Assembly (NCBI RefSeq): GCF_003097355.1 | Contig: NZ_PYUI01000005.1 | Location: 124,001-188,000, forward strand | Direction: 5' to 3' | Source: Arthrobacter sp. H-02-3 | GTDB taxonomy: Bacteria; Actinomycetota; Actinomycetes; Actinomycetales; Micrococcaceae | Length of the DNA: 64,000 nt | In this document: piece after piece, positions 15,791 through 25,542 of the stretch | Layout of the letters: every line of letters starts with the position of its first letter | How positions within the stretch are numbered: the first letter of the stretch is position 1 | Notes under the pieces: generated by a model | Database searches by the model: none | What the model saw: the letters and a program-made list of their open reading frames with translations, nothing else | Told to the model about the DNA's origin: nothing | Position numbers and translations under genes: made by a program

Positions 15791-17479
15791 TCACAGCTCC
15801 GGCAGAACTTGCTCGCGCACCTGCTTGCGGAGGATCTTCCCCAGCATCGAACGGGGCATGTCGCCGATCGCCACGATCCGTTTGGGGACCTTGTAACCGG
15901 CGAGGTGCTCGCGGCAGTACGCGCGCAGGGCCTCCTCGTCGAGGTCGGCACCCGGGGCGAGTTCGACGGCGGCGACCACCATCTCACCGCCGCGCTCCAG
16001 CGGCTTGCCAATCACGGCGGCGTCGGCGACGTCCGGGTGCAGCCGCAGCGCGGCCTCCACTTCGGTGGGCGAGACGTTGAAGCCGCCGGTGATGATGAGT
16101 TCCTTTGCCCGGTCCACGATCTTGGTGAAGCCGTCCGCGTCCACGGTGACGACGTCGCCGGTGCGCAGCCAGCCGTCGGGCGTGAGGGCTTTCGCGGTTT
16201 CCTCCGGGTTGTTCCAGTAGCCCTGGAAGACCTGCGGGCCCTTGATCAGCAACTCCCCCGGCTGGCCCTGCGGCACCTCAACGGCCGGGTCGTCGATGTC
16301 CACCACCTTCATGAGCGTGGACGGGAACGGCACGCCGATGGTTCCGGTGCGCCGGGTGGGGAAGAACGGGTTGCCCATGGCCACCGGCGAGGACTCGGTC
16401 ATCCCGTAGCCCTCCACGAGCAACCCGCCGGACACCGATTCCCATAGCTCCACGACGTGGTCGGGCAGGTTCATGGCGCCGGAAATGCAGTATTTGCAGG
16501 ACCGCAGCGAGATGCCCTTTTCCTTCGCGGCCATCGCCGTGCGCTCGTAGATCGGCGGGACGGCGCAGTAGACGGTGGCGGGCGACTTCTTCATGGCGGC
16601 AAGGATCAGATCCGGGTCAAACTTCGGGAAGAGGACCAGCAGGCCCTGCTTGCGGATGCCGTAGGTGAGGTAGAGCGTCATGCCGAACGCGTGGAACATC
16701 GGCAGGATCGCGTAGAACACCTCTTTGCGGTACTCCGCGCCATGCATCCAGGCCTCGCCCTGCAGCGCGTTGGAGTACAGGTTGAAATGGGTCAGCATGG
16801 CACCCTTGGGCCGGCCGGTGGTGCCCGAGGTGTACTGGATCGCCGCGAGGTCGCCCACTGAGGGCCGCGGGTGCGCGGGGTCAATCCGGCCGTGGGCGAG
16901 GAGCTCCTTCCACGGCGTGGTGCCGGGCGCCGGCGCGGTCAGCGAGGCACGCGTTTCGCGCAGTTTCTTCACCGGCAGGTGCAAGGCGAGGCGCTTGACG
17001 GCGGGGAACGCCTCCAGCAGGTTGACGGAGACGATGTGGTCGATTTCGACGTCGTCCGGGAGGTCCCGGACCGCCGCCGCGGCCTTGTCCCATGCGATCA
17101 CGATCCGCGCCTGGTGGTCCTCAAACTGGTGGCGCAGTTCCCCGGGGGTGTACAGGGGGTTGTGTTCGACGACGACCGCGCCCAGGCGAAGCACCGCGTA
17201 GAACGCGACGACGTGCTGCGGGCAGTTCGGCAGGATCAGGGCCACCCGGTCACCAGAGCGGACGCCGAGGCGGCGCAGGCCCTCGGCGGCCCGGTCCACC
17301 TGTTCGCCGAGATCGGAGTAGCTGGTGCGGCGGCCGAAGAACTCCAGCGCCGGCGCGCTCCCCGCCTCGGCCACGGACCGCTCCAGCATGTCCACGAGCG
17401 ACTCCGTGGGCAGTTCGATCTCCGCCGGGACGCCCGGCTGGTAATTCTTCACCCAGGGCTGCTGGTCTGTTTTCGCCAT
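15791..17479 (-). CDS. Long-chain acyl-CoA ligase (FadD-type AMP-binding enzyme)
   Basis: 562 residues, normal for long-chain fatty acid CoA ligases. The AMP-binding P-loop is YTSGTTGRPKGAMLTH, followed by VEGYGMTESSP and WLRTGDVVTVD. The C-terminal catalytic lysine sits in the conserved PRSMLGKILRK. It activates a fatty acid with ATP to acyl-AMP and then acyl-CoA in the cytosol. The ATG at 17479 is the start used by the family (MAKTDQQPW). The downstream metallo-hydrolase could act as a thioesterase, which is inference. No beta-oxidation genes are adjacent. Confidence 0.93.
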   Translation of the reverse strand: MAKTDQQPWVKNYQPGVPAEIELPTESLVDMLERSVAEAGSAPALEFFGRRTSYSDLGEQVDRAAEGLRRLGVRSGDRVALILPNCPQHVVAFYAVLRLGAVVVEHNPLYTPGELRHQFEDHQARIVIAWDKAAAAVRDLPDDVEIDHIVSVNLLEAFPAVKRLALHLPVKKLRETRASLTAPAPGTTPWKELLAHGRIDPAHPRPSVGDLAAIQYTSGTTGRPKGAMLTHFNLYSNALQGEAWMHGAEYRKEVFYAILPMFHAFGMTLYLTYGIRKQGLLVLFPKFDPDLILAAMKKSPATVYCAVPPIYERTAMAAKEKGISLRSCKYCISGAMNLPDHVVELWESVSGGLLVEGYGMTESSPVAMGNPFFPTRRTGTIGVPFPSTLMKVVDIDDPAVEVPQGQPGELLIKGPQVFQGYWNNPEETAKALTPDGWLRTGDVVTVDADGFTKIVDRAKELIITGGFNVSPTEVEAALRLHPDVADAAVIGKPLERGGEMVVAAVELAPGADLDEEALRAYCREHLAGYKVPKRIVAIGDMPRSMLGKILRKQVREQVLPEL

Positions 17480-17557
17480 GGCCCCATCATTTCCTGAAGT
17501 TCCGGCCGGGGCGAATTCGGGCGCGGGGGCCGACGGCAGGTGCCGGGCGGCTGATGC

Positions 17558-18799
17558 TCACGCCGGTACGCTATGGACGGCCTCCGGGTCCGGTACGGCG
17601 GCCTTCGCCGTCCGGGTCAGCGCGATGGCTGCAAGTGCCACGACGGCGAGCGCGGCGCAGGCCGCGAAGACTCCCTGGTATCCGAGCGCGGTCATGGATC
17701 CGAGGGCGATGATCGGGCCGGAGACGATCGCGCCGACGCGCCTGGTGTTCATGTAGAGGCCCGAGGCCAGCCCCGGACGCGGAATGATCTGCTGAAACAG
17801 GGTCAGGCCCACTCCGGCCACAATCGCAAAGAACCAGGCATTGAGGATCTGGAGCGCGATGAGGCCCACGGGGTCCGCGATGAAGGCCATCGCGGCGTAG
17901 TAGGCAATCCCGGCGAGGCAGCCTGAGGTGATGAGGGCACGGCTGGAGAACCGCGCGCTCAGCCGCCCGATGACAAGCAGCGCGGGGATCTCAAGCGCGG
18001 CGGAAACGCCCAGCGCGATACCCGCCCAGAGGACGTCCAGGCCAAGCCGGCCGGTCACGAAGAGCCCCATGATGGACACCGCGGCACTGTTGGTGGCCTG
18101 CAAAGCGATGAACGCGAGGACGACGGCGGCGAGGCCTGCCCTGGACAGCCGCGGCCCGTCGTCGTCCGGGGTTGACGGGCCTGTCGGGTGGCTGACCGTC
18201 TGCGGTTTCCGGCGGATCATGGCCGCGGTGGTGGCAATGTTGAGCACGGCCACCGCTGCGAGGGCCAGCAGGATGGCCCGGTTGCCCAGCGTACCCATGA
18301 TCAGCGTTGCCAGCGGAGGCCCGGCCACCCAGGCGACGGAGACGACGGCCCGGGTCTTCATGACGTCCGCCCGCGGCGCCCCCGAATGCTTGAGGTGCGC
18401 GAAGAGTAGCGAGACGCCGACTCCGGCCGGGCCGCCGAGGGCGATCAGGCCGACGACGGCGACCGGGAGCGAGGTAGTGCCGGCCAGCACGCCTGCGAGC
18501 ACAAGGGTCAGGCCGGCGCAGACCAGGAGGGGCCGCAGATAGTTGTTCATGCGGTCGGCATAGGCGGGCACCAGCAGGGCAGCGACAAACCCGCCGGCGT
18601 TGTAGACGGCAAGGACCCACCCCACGTCGGCGCGGGTGGCGTCATACAGCGCGACCAGCAGGAGCGCCAGCGCGGGGTTCAGGAAGGCGAACTGCAACCC
18701 CCAGAGCAGTGCCGCCGAGGACACCAGCAGGCGCGGGGGCGGCGGTGAGGCCCGTGTCGTTTCCTCGAGTCTGGGGCCGCCGCTCTGACGCATGCGCAT
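17558..18799 (-). CDS. MFS transporter, sugar-efflux-like
   Basis: 413 residues with about twelve hydrophobic segments spread over the whole length and a central hydrophilic loop (about 195-220). The first helices follow a 25-residue polar N-terminus; ATG 18799 has AGGAG at 8-base spacing. Sequence such as GWVLAVYNAGGFVAALLVPAYADR resembles motif A regions of the sugar efflux (SetA-type) branch of the major facilitator superfamily. It should exchange a small solute with protons across the cytoplasmic membrane. The substrate is not evident, and the gene is alone on its transcript. Confidence 0.8.
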   Translation of the reverse strand: MRMRQSGGPRLEETTRASPPPPRLLVSSAALLWGLQFAFLNPALALLLVALYDATRADVGWVLAVYNAGGFVAALLVPAYADRMNNYLRPLLVCAGLTLVLAGVLAGTTSLPVAVVGLIALGGPAGVGVSLLFAHLKHSGAPRADVMKTRAVVSVAWVAGPPLATLIMGTLGNRAILLALAAVAVLNIATTAAMIRRKPQTVSHPTGPSTPDDDGPRLSRAGLAAVVLAFIALQATNSAAVSIMGLFVTGRLGLDVLWAGIALGVSAALEIPALLVIGRLSARFSSRALITSGCLAGIAYYAAMAFIADPVGLIALQILNAWFFAIVAGVGLTLFQQIIPRPGLASGLYMNTRRVGAIVSGPIIALGSMTALGYQGVFAACAALAVVALAAIALTRTAKAAVPDPEAVHSVPA

Positions 18800-19218
18800 G
18801 TCGGTTGTCTCCTGTCAGGTCGCGGGTGCCGCAGGCCCCGGGCGTTTTCGCCCGCCGTCGCTCGGCCGGGCGTGGGTTGCTCCGCCGAACGACGGCCGCA
18901 CCCACGTCCCCAAGGCTAAGCGCGTCAGTTATGGCCCGGGAGTCACTGCCAGTACCCCCATCGGCTGGGCCGCAGAAGGGCCAACCCCCGTCGATTGCTC
19001 CGTAGACGCCCTTTTGAGGAGTCATAACGGCAGTTCTGGAGCAATGGATGGAGTTGCCAGGAGACGCGCAACAGCCGGGCGCCGCTCCCCTTGGTCCGCG
19101 GACCTAAAACGGACCGCGTAACTTAGGATATTTTCCATATTTTCGGGGATAACCGCTCGATAGCATGAGGTGTCCGGACAGAGCCGTCCGGGAGGGTGCC
19201 AATGTCAGAAGGAAGCCC
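18800..19218. other. Intergenic region between divergent MFS and PucR genes
   Basis: A 419-base gap without a supported gene. It is AT-richer near 19110-19160 (AACTTAGGATATTTTCC), which is where the PucR promoter probably lies. Several frames are open for 60-120 codons but have no ribosome sites and look like shadows of GC-rich DNA. No strong palindrome was found. Confidence 0.4.
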
Positions 19219-20817
19219 ATGGCCGCAGCTACAGTGGACGACATCCTCGCGGATCTCCCGCTGGGCTCCGCGACCCTGATGCTTCGGCCCGCCCGCACGG
19301 ATGCGACGATCGAGCGCTTTCTGATCGTGGACGCCGACGACGAAAGCTCCGACGGCGGGGCCGCGTTTGTCCTGTTGGTCGGCGTTCGCGGACGCTCCGC
19401 GTTGCCGGCAGTTCGGCGCCTGCTGAAGAACCCTCCCCTGGTCCTGGCCGTCAAGGGCAGCCCGGAGGAACTGGCGGAAGCCGAAGAACTGCTGCGCGCC
19501 GCCGGAACCGGCCTGCTGCTGGTGGACCCGTCCGCGGACTGGGACCGCCTCCTGTCCATCGCCAAGGACCGGATCCAGCCGCCCAGCTACCAGCGCGAAG
19601 TGCTGACCCTGCTTGAAGAGGACCTCTTCGCCATCGCCCAGACGACTGCCCGGCTGACCTCCAGCCACGTCGTGATCGAGGACGCCGCCAACAAGGTCCT
19701 GGCATATTCCACCGTCACCAACGCCATTGACGAGCTCCGCAAGGCCTCCATCCTGGCCCGGCGCGGCCCGCGCAAATACGAACTCCTGCTCAAAGACCTT
19801 GGCGCCTACCGCGAGCTGCACCGGACCCGCCTCCCGGTCCGGGTACCCGCCCGGCCCCAGGACGGCCTGCGGGAACGCGTCGCCATCACCTTGTTCGCCG
19901 GCAACCGCATCATGGGCTACATCTGGCTCCAGGAAACCGGCGCCGGCTTCGGCGACGACGTTGATTACGTGCTCACCGGCTCTGCCGCGCGTGCCTCCGC
20001 CGAGCTCATCCGGTACCGCAACCAGCAGTCCGTGCACATGCGCGAGGACCGGATCGCGCGCCTCCTTTCGGGTCCGGCGGAGGCTGCGGCGAGCGCGCAC
20101 AGTGAAAAGATCCCGGCGGACCGCCCCTCGGCGCTGATCCTGCTTGGCCTCTCAGCGTCTGAAGCCCGGGAGGACGACGCGGCGCTCAAGCACGGGGAGC
20201 TGGCCAATCTCGCGTCGATCCACGCGGCCGCCTACAAATCGTCAGCCATCGTGGGACAGTTTCACGGCGACACCGCCGTCGTCATTCCCGGTCTCCAGTC
20301 CGCCAACGCCGACGCCGGACTGCGGAGCCTGGCCGAGGCAATCGTCAAGGACGCCGCCAAGCACCTCGGCATCAGCCCCTTTGCCGCCGTCGGACCCGTC
20401 GTCCCCGATCTGCTCTCGATTCATTCCGCGATCGGAATAGCCGAAGCCCTGCTCGGCTGCATGCGACGGTCCGGCGAAGTTCCGGTAGCCACCGTGGACG
20501 ACTTCGAGGCGGAAATCCTCTTCCACGACGCCGTCGAAAACTTCACGACGGCGGCCTTCCGGCACCGCAGCCTCTGGGCCCTCCTCCGACACGACGCGGA
20601 ACTGGCCGAAACCCTGCGTGCATTCTTCGACGCCTCCCTGGACGTGGCCGAGTGCGCCAAGCGGATGCAGCTGCATAAGAACACCGTCTACTACCGGATC
20701 AACAAAGTCAGCCGGGTCACCGGGCTGAACTTCGGCAATCCCCGCGATTCATTGGTCGCCCTGCTTCATGTTCAGGAGTGGGCCGGCACACAGAAGGAGC
20801 ACCTGGGCAAGAAATGA
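19219..20817 (+). CDS. PucR-family transcriptional regulator
   Basis: 532 residues from ATG 19219, which has AAGGAAG four bases ahead; a longer in-frame start at 19165 lacks a site. The N-terminal half (about 1-160) is a PucR-type ligand domain (VDDILADLPLGSATLML), the middle a GGDEF-like degenerate region, and the C-terminal HTH is clear: LDVAECAKRMQLHKNTVYYR, the HTH_30 signature of PucR. Such proteins activate purine, GABA or other nitrogen-compound catabolism. It overlaps the glutaminase gene and heads a series of amino-acid genes, which it likely controls. Confidence 0.9.
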   Translation: MAAATVDDILADLPLGSATLMLRPARTDATIERFLIVDADDESSDGGAAFVLLVGVRGRSALPAVRRLLKNPPLVLAVKGSPEELAEAEELLRAAGTGLLLVDPSADWDRLLSIAKDRIQPPSYQREVLTLLEEDLFAIAQTTARLTSSHVVIEDAANKVLAYSTVTNAIDELRKASILARRGPRKYELLLKDLGAYRELHRTRLPVRVPARPQDGLRERVAITLFAGNRIMGYIWLQETGAGFGDDVDYVLTGSAARASAELIRYRNQQSVHMREDRIARLLSGPAEAAASAHSEKIPADRPSALILLGLSASEAREDDAALKHGELANLASIHAAAYKSSAIVGQFHGDTAVVIPGLQSANADAGLRSLAEAIVKDAAKHLGISPFAAVGPVVPDLLSIHSAIGIAEALLGCMRRSGEVPVATVDDFEAEILFHDAVENFTTAAFRHRSLWALLRHDAELAETLRAFFDASLDVAECAKRMQLHKNTVYYRINKVSRVTGLNFGNPRDSLVALLHVQEWAGTQKEHLGKK

Positions 20818-21758
20818 TGACAGCACTTGATTCGCCGCCGCTTGGCCCGGTCCTGGAGGACCTTGTCCGCAGCCACCGGCCCCGGACGGAAGCGGGGTCA
20901 GTCCCAGCCAATATTCCCCACCTGCAGGTCCCGCCGTTCGACCGGTTCGGCATCGCGGTTGCCACGACGTCCGGAGAAGTCTTCAGTTCCGGCGACGCCG
21001 ATCTTCCGTTCTCGATCCAGAGCATTTCCAAGGTCTTCACCCTGGCGATGGCGCTCAGCGCCGACGACTCCGGCTCGTTGTGGTCCAGGGTCCTTCGCGA
21101 GCCGTCAGGGACGTCCTTCAACTCGCTGGTCCAGCTTGAAGTCGAGCACGGGATCCCGCGGAACCCCTTCATCAATTCGGGCGCACTGGTGGTCACCGAC
21201 CACCTGATGGAAAGATCACCCGACGCCGCCGCTCAGGTCCTGCGCTTCCTCACCGACCAGGTGGGTCACCAGAATGGAAGACAGGGTCCCTTCATCGATG
21301 AGGTGGCCGCAAGGAGTGAGCTGTCCAGCAGTAGCCGCAACCTGGCCCTCGCCCACTTCTTGAAGGAATTCGGCAACCTGCGGCGGCCCGCACAGGCCGT
21401 GGTGGAGAACTACGTCAGGCAGTGCTCAATAATGATGACCTGCGTGGAGGTGGCCAAGGCGGGCCTGTTCCTCGCGCAGGATGGCCGCGGGGCGCAAGGC
21501 GCGGTGGTCTCCCGGAGCGAGGCAAAGCGCATCGGCTCCATCATGCTGACCTGCGGCATGTATGACGCCGCCGGCGAGTTCGCCTACCGCGTGGGACTTC
21601 CGGGGAAAAGCGGTGTGGGCGGCGGCATTCTGGCGATCGTCCCCGGCGAGTGCGCCATCTGCGTCTGGAGCCCGCGGCTGGATTCCAAAGGAAATTCCCT
21701 GGCAGGCTCGGCGGCTCTCGCCGACCTGTCCGACCGGACCGGGTGGTCGATCTTCTGA
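20814..21758 (+). CDS. glsA: Glutaminase
   Basis: 314 residues. The serine-dependent beta-lactamase-like fold of bacterial glutaminases shows the nucleophile motif SISK (in FSIQSISKVFTLA), then NPFINSGA and the Tyr/Asn region GVGGGILAIVPGE. It hydrolyses glutamine to glutamate and ammonia in the cytosol. Two adjacent ATGs (20814, 20817) overlap the PucR stop; AAGGAG lies upstream at a long spacing, so coupling to PucR translation is likely. The next gene, 73 bases on, is an amino-acid permease, making a transport-plus-deamidation unit. Confidence 0.93.
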   Translation: MMTALDSPPLGPVLEDLVRSHRPRTEAGSVPANIPHLQVPPFDRFGIAVATTSGEVFSSGDADLPFSIQSISKVFTLAMALSADDSGSLWSRVLREPSGTSFNSLVQLEVEHGIPRNPFINSGALVVTDHLMERSPDAAAQVLRFLTDQVGHQNGRQGPFIDEVAARSELSSSSRNLALAHFLKEFGNLRRPAQAVVENYVRQCSIMMTCVEVAKAGLFLAQDGRGAQGAVVSRSEAKRIGSIMLTCGMYDAAGEFAYRVGLPGKSGVGGGILAIVPGECAICVWSPRLDSKGNSLAGSAALADLSDRTGWSIF

Positions 21759-21831
21759 TCTGACGCCTCGCTGTCCCCACAATCTCTCTCCAAACCCCAT
21801 TTAGATCTCCGACAGATCGAAAGGAACACCC

Positions 21832-23346
21832 ATGCCCAACAACCCCAATGACGAGGTTGGCTTGTACGAGGCCGATGGTGGCCACGCCCATGCTTCGGAT
21901 GCCCTGATCCATGCGGAGGACTCTGGCTACCACAAGAGCCTGAAGCCCCGGCAGATCCAGATGATCGCGATCGGCGGCGCCATCGGAACCGGCCTGTTCC
22001 TGGGCGCCGGCGGCCGGCTCAACGCCGCCGGCCCGTCACTGGTCATCGCCTACGCCGTCTGCGGCTTCTTCGCGTTCCTGATCCTGCGCGCCCTGGGAGA
22101 ACTGGTCCTGCACCGGCCCTCTTCAGGATCGTTCGTGTCCTACGCCCGCGAATTCTACGGAGAGAAGGCCGCATTCATCTCCGGCTGGTTCTATTGGATC
22201 AACTGGGCCACCACCACCATCGTGGACATCACCGCCGCGGCCCTCTACATGAACTTCTTCGGCAAATACGTCCCCTGGATGGGGACCGTTCCACAGTGGG
22301 CGTGGGCGCTGATCGCCCTCATCGTGGTCCTCTGCCTGAACCTTGCCTCCGTCAAGGTCTTCGGCGAACTCGAGTTCTGGTTCGCCCTGATCAAGGTCGC
22401 CGCCCTCGTCGCGTTCCTGCTGATCGGCAGCTACTTCGTCATGTTCGGCACCCCCTTGGAAGGCCAGGAAGTCGGCTTCAGCCTCATCACCGACAACGGC
22501 GGCATCTTCCCCAACGGCCTGCTGCCCATGATCATCCTCATGCAGGGCGTGCTGTTCGCCTACGCCTCGATCGAACTGATCGGCACGGCCGCCGGCGAAA
22601 CCGAAAACCCCGAAAAGATCATGCCCAAGGCCATCAACTCCGTGGTCTTCCGCATCGCCGTGTTCTACGTCGGCTCGGTCATCCTGCTAGCCCTGCTGCT
22701 GCCCTACACCTCCTACCAAAAAGGCGTCAGCCCGTTCGTGACGTTCTTCGGATCCATCGGCATCCAGGGCGTGGACGTCATCATGAACCTCGTGGTCCTG
22801 ACGGCCGCCCTGTCCTCGCTGAACGCCGGCCTTTACTCCACCGGCCGCATCCTGCGCTCCATGTCAGTAGCCGGATCGGCCCCGAAGTTCGCCCAGCGGA
22901 TGAACAAAGCCGGCGTCCCCTACGGCGGCATCGCCATCACCGCAGGCGTCTCCCTCCTCGGTGTCCCGCTGAACTACCTGGTCCCCGGTCAGGCCTTCGA
23001 GATCGTCCTGAACGTCGCCTCGGTAGGCATCGTCGTCACCTGGGCCACCATCGTGCTCTGCCAGATCCAGCTCAAACGGTGGGCAGACAAGGGCTGGCTC
23101 GAACGCCCCTCGTTCCGGATGTTCGGCGCCCCCTACACCGGATACCTCTCCCTCGTCTTCCTGCTCGGCGTGCTCGTCATGGTCTTCATCGATTCCCCGC
23201 TCACGCTGCTGGTGACCCTGGTGGCCTGCGCGCTGATGGTCGGCGGCTGGTACGCCTGCCGGAAGCAGATCCACGACATCGCCGAAACCCGCGACGGCTT
23301 CACGGGCGCCGCGCCCGTGCTGGCCAACCGGACTCCGATCCACTAA
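21832..23346 (+). CDS. Amino acid permease (AAT/APC family, asparagine-permease-like)
   Basis: 504 residues with twelve predicted membrane segments from about residue 40. GGAIGTGLFLGAG is the family's substrate-binding loop in helix 1, and PSSGSFVSYAREF then WFYWINWATT follow as in AnsP and GABA permeases. It should import an amino acid such as asparagine, glutamine or histidine by proton symport. The ATG has AAAGGA with 7-base spacing. Downstream come a small Cys-rich frame and a thiamine-diphosphate enzyme. Sequence alone does not fix the substrate, but the neighbouring glutaminase suits an amide amino acid. Confidence 0.88.
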   Translation: MPNNPNDEVGLYEADGGHAHASDALIHAEDSGYHKSLKPRQIQMIAIGGAIGTGLFLGAGGRLNAAGPSLVIAYAVCGFFAFLILRALGELVLHRPSSGSFVSYAREFYGEKAAFISGWFYWINWATTTIVDITAAALYMNFFGKYVPWMGTVPQWAWALIALIVVLCLNLASVKVFGELEFWFALIKVAALVAFLLIGSYFVMFGTPLEGQEVGFSLITDNGGIFPNGLLPMIILMQGVLFAYASIELIGTAAGETENPEKIMPKAINSVVFRIAVFYVGSVILLALLLPYTSYQKGVSPFVTFFGSIGIQGVDVIMNLVVLTAALSSLNAGLYSTGRILRSMSVAGSAPKFAQRMNKAGVPYGGIAITAGVSLLGVPLNYLVPGQAFEIVLNVASVGIVVTWATIVLCQIQLKRWADKGWLERPSFRMFGAPYTGYLSLVFLLGVLVMVFIDSPLTLLVTLVACALMVGGWYACRKQIHDIAETRDGFTGAAPVLANRTPIH

Positions 23347-23416
23347 TCGAACCTGGCTAATCGAACATTCGTCTGCTGACCGGTCCCACCATCCGACCTA
23401 CAACCTGAAAGCCTCC

Positions 23417-23563
23417 ATGAAGCCACGAAACCCGCTGAATCCCGGCCGCACCAGCACCCTGCAGGAGCGCCACCCGCCAGCCGTGCGCACCAGCAACCCG
23501 CCGGCGTCGAACGACAGCTGCGAGGACGGCTGCTTCTTCTGCACCGGACCGGAAACCGACTAG
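23417..23563 (+). CDS. Small Cys-rich peptide (48 residues), unrecognised
   Basis: ATG 23417 to TAG 23563. The first 32 residues are Pro/Arg-rich (MKPRNPLNPGRTSTLQER onward) and the last part reads SCEDGCFFCTGPETD, with Cys spaced CxxxCxxC. That cluster could bind zinc or iron or be redox active. The ribosome site is weak (GAAAG). Codon third positions are GC-rich like the neighbours. It lies between the permease and the thiamine-diphosphate enzyme on the same strand. It may be a real small protein or a chance frame. Confidence 0.4.
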   Translation: MKPRNPLNPGRTSTLQERHPPAVRTSNPPASNDSCEDGCFFCTGPETD

Positions 23564-23637
23564 GCGCCACCATCCGTTCCGCTGGATTCAGTGGACATGC
23601 CTTGCCCGCCAAACCAACCCAAGAAGACAACCAAGTG

Positions 23638-25389
23638 ATGAAAACGGAGTCTGCATCCACCATGACCGCAACCGACACGTACCCAGTCGACGGCGACACC
23701 CTCCCACCCCTCCAGACGGTCCCGGCGGCTATCCCGGACAGCTTCAACGGCAGCGGCACCCTGAAATCCGCCGGCCACGTCATCGTCGATTCCCTCGTGG
23801 CGCACGGGGTTGAACGCACCTTTGTTGTGCCGGGCGAAAGCTTTCTGGACGTCCTCGACGGGCTGCACGGCTCGGACATCGAGACCGTGGTCTGCCGGCA
23901 CGAGGGCGGCGCCGCGTACATGGCCGAGGCCGACGGCAAGATGAACCAGCGTCCCGGCGTCGCAATGGTCACCCGCGGGCCCGGGGCGGCGAACGCCCAC
24001 GTCGGCCTGCACACCGCGTGGCAGGACTCCACCCCGATGCTGCTCTTTGTCGGTCTCATTCCGTTCGCGCACCGGGACCGCGAGGCGTTTCAGGAGTTCG
24101 ACATCAAGGCGTGGTTCGACACCGGTGCCAAACGCGTGATGGTCCTGGACCACCCCGAACGGGCCTCCGAGATTGTCGCCGAGGCCATGTTCGCGGCCAT
24201 GAGCGGCCGCCCCGGCCCCGTGGTGGTAGGCCTGCCGGAGGACATCATCCGCGTGCAGATCGATCCGGCCCTGCACCCGGCCATCCCGGTGGCCGCGGGC
24301 GGTATGAGCAGCACGGATGCCGGCGTCCTTGCCGAGGCCCTGGCACAGGCCAAGAAGCCGCTCTTTGTCACCGGCGGGAACGACTGGACCCAGGACGCGG
24401 CCACGGAGCTCACCGAATGGCTCGAAAAGCATCACATCCCGGCCGCGGCGGAATGGCGCACGCAGGGAACCGTCTCCTTTGACTCCCCCAGCTATGTGGG
24501 ACCGATCGGCTATGGCCGACCCCGCCCCACCTACGACCTCCTGGAGGAAACCGACTTGCTCGTGTTCGTCGGGACGGTCCCGGGCGACGTGATCACGGAC
24601 GGCTTCGTCTGCAGGCAGGACTGGAACAAGAAGAACTTCCTGGTCACCATCGATCCCTCGCTGCGCGGCCGCTCCGGCCCCGTCTCCCGCCAGATCCTGG
24701 CCAAGCCGGAGGCCTTCGTCCGGGACCTCGTTAACATCGACCTCCCGGTCAAGGAGGAGTGGAAGGCGTGGACGGCCCGGATGCGTGCCGAGCAGCAGTC
24801 CTTCGCCAGCCTGCCGCCGTCCACCCCGGACGAGGGGCCTGCCAAGATGGACACCCTCATGGCCAACCTCGTGCCGCTGCTGCCCGAGGACGCGATGGTC
24901 ACGTTCGGGGCCGGCGAGCACACCAACTGGGCGCACCGGTACTTCCCCACCCGGCGCTACGCCTCCATGATCAGCGCCCGGAACGGCTCCATGGGGTACT
25001 CGATTCCATCGGCCATCGCGGCCTCGCTGGCCAGCCCGGAGCGGCGCGTGGTCACCATCGCCGGCGACGGGGAATTCCTGATGAACGGCCAGGAGCTCGC
25101 CACGGCCGCCCAGTACGGAGCCACGCCGCTCATCATCGTGATGGACAACCAGGAGTACGGCACCATCCGCACCCACCAGGAACGCCACTACCCGTCCCGG
25201 GTATCGGGCACGCAGCTGAAGAATCCCGACTTCGGCATGATGGCCCGGGCCTTCGGCGGTTTCGGCGTCACGGTCACCGAGGACCAGGACATCCCGGCCG
25301 CCCTCGAGGCCGCGCTGGCCGCCATCGACCGCGACGGCGTGTTCGCCCTGGTCCACCTCGTCGTCGAACAGCGGGTCAAGGCCTACTAG
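23638..25389 (+). CDS. Thiamine-diphosphate-dependent enzyme, acetolactate-synthase-like
   Basis: About 583 residues from ATG 23638; ATG 23662 (ACGGAG upstream) is an alternative. The three-domain plan of the decarboxylase/synthase superfamily is clear: the N-terminal domain with catalytic Glu in RHEGGAAYMAEADGK, a central domain, and a C-terminal cofactor domain with GDGEFLMNGQE then DNQEYG, the metal and diphosphate motif. It is not a standard IlvB: the FAD region looks reduced and no small subunit gene is near. It may decarboxylate a 2-oxo acid from amino-acid breakdown and join the product to another carbonyl. It lies with the glutaminase, permease and lyase-like genes. Confidence 0.82.
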   Translation: MKTESASTMTATDTYPVDGDTLPPLQTVPAAIPDSFNGSGTLKSAGHVIVDSLVAHGVERTFVVPGESFLDVLDGLHGSDIETVVCRHEGGAAYMAEADGKMNQRPGVAMVTRGPGAANAHVGLHTAWQDSTPMLLFVGLIPFAHRDREAFQEFDIKAWFDTGAKRVMVLDHPERASEIVAEAMFAAMSGRPGPVVVGLPEDIIRVQIDPALHPAIPVAAGGMSSTDAGVLAEALAQAKKPLFVTGGNDWTQDAATELTEWLEKHHIPAAAEWRTQGTVSFDSPSYVGPIGYGRPRPTYDLLEETDLLVFVGTVPGDVITDGFVCRQDWNKKNFLVTIDPSLRGRSGPVSRQILAKPEAFVRDLVNIDLPVKEEWKAWTARMRAEQQSFASLPPSTPDEGPAKMDTLMANLVPLLPEDAMVTFGAGEHTNWAHRYFPTRRYASMISARNGSMGYSIPSAIAASLASPERRVVTIAGDGEFLMNGQELATAAQYGATPLIIVMDNQEYGTIRTHQERHYPSRVSGTQLKNPDFGMMARAFGGFGVTVTEDQDIPAALEAALAAIDRDGVFALVHLVVEQRVKAY

Positions 25390-25416
25390 ATTGCGGTCCG
25401 GACAGTAAACAGACGG

Positions 25417-25449
25417 ACGACGACGGCGGGAGCCTCCCGCCGTCGTCGT
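25417..25449 (+). terminator. Perfect GC-rich hairpin after the thiamine-diphosphate enzyme gene
   Basis: A 15-bp perfect stem (25417-25431 with 25435-25449) around a 3-base loop, starting 27 bases after the stop. Its core GACGACGGCGGGA recurs in hairpins at 31964 and 52346. No T tract follows, as is common for actinobacterial terminators. Confidence 0.7.
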
Positions 25450-25460
25450 GTCCTCCTGGT

Positions 25461-25523
25461 TGCGCTATCAGGTCTGGTTGTCATTCGGCGCCGATAGCCG
25501 CCATATCTGAAAGTGCAACGGGT
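25461..25523. repeat. Palindromic repeat element, copy A (upstream of lyase-fold gene)
   Basis: A 63-base element matching copy B (27105-27167) at about 52 positions by eye. It starts TGCGCTATCAG and ends with an imperfect complement (CTGAAAGTGCAA), so it can fold as a long stem-loop. Both copies are followed by CGGGT and a G/T-rich stretch. Confidence 0.75.
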
Positions 25524-25542
25524 GGTGGGGTGTCCCCTTGAC

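Noticed and set aside
23560..25356. A 598-codon minus-strand frame
   Set aside because: Lies fully antisense to the thiamine-diphosphate enzyme gene; composition is His/Arg/Gly-rich and matches no family.
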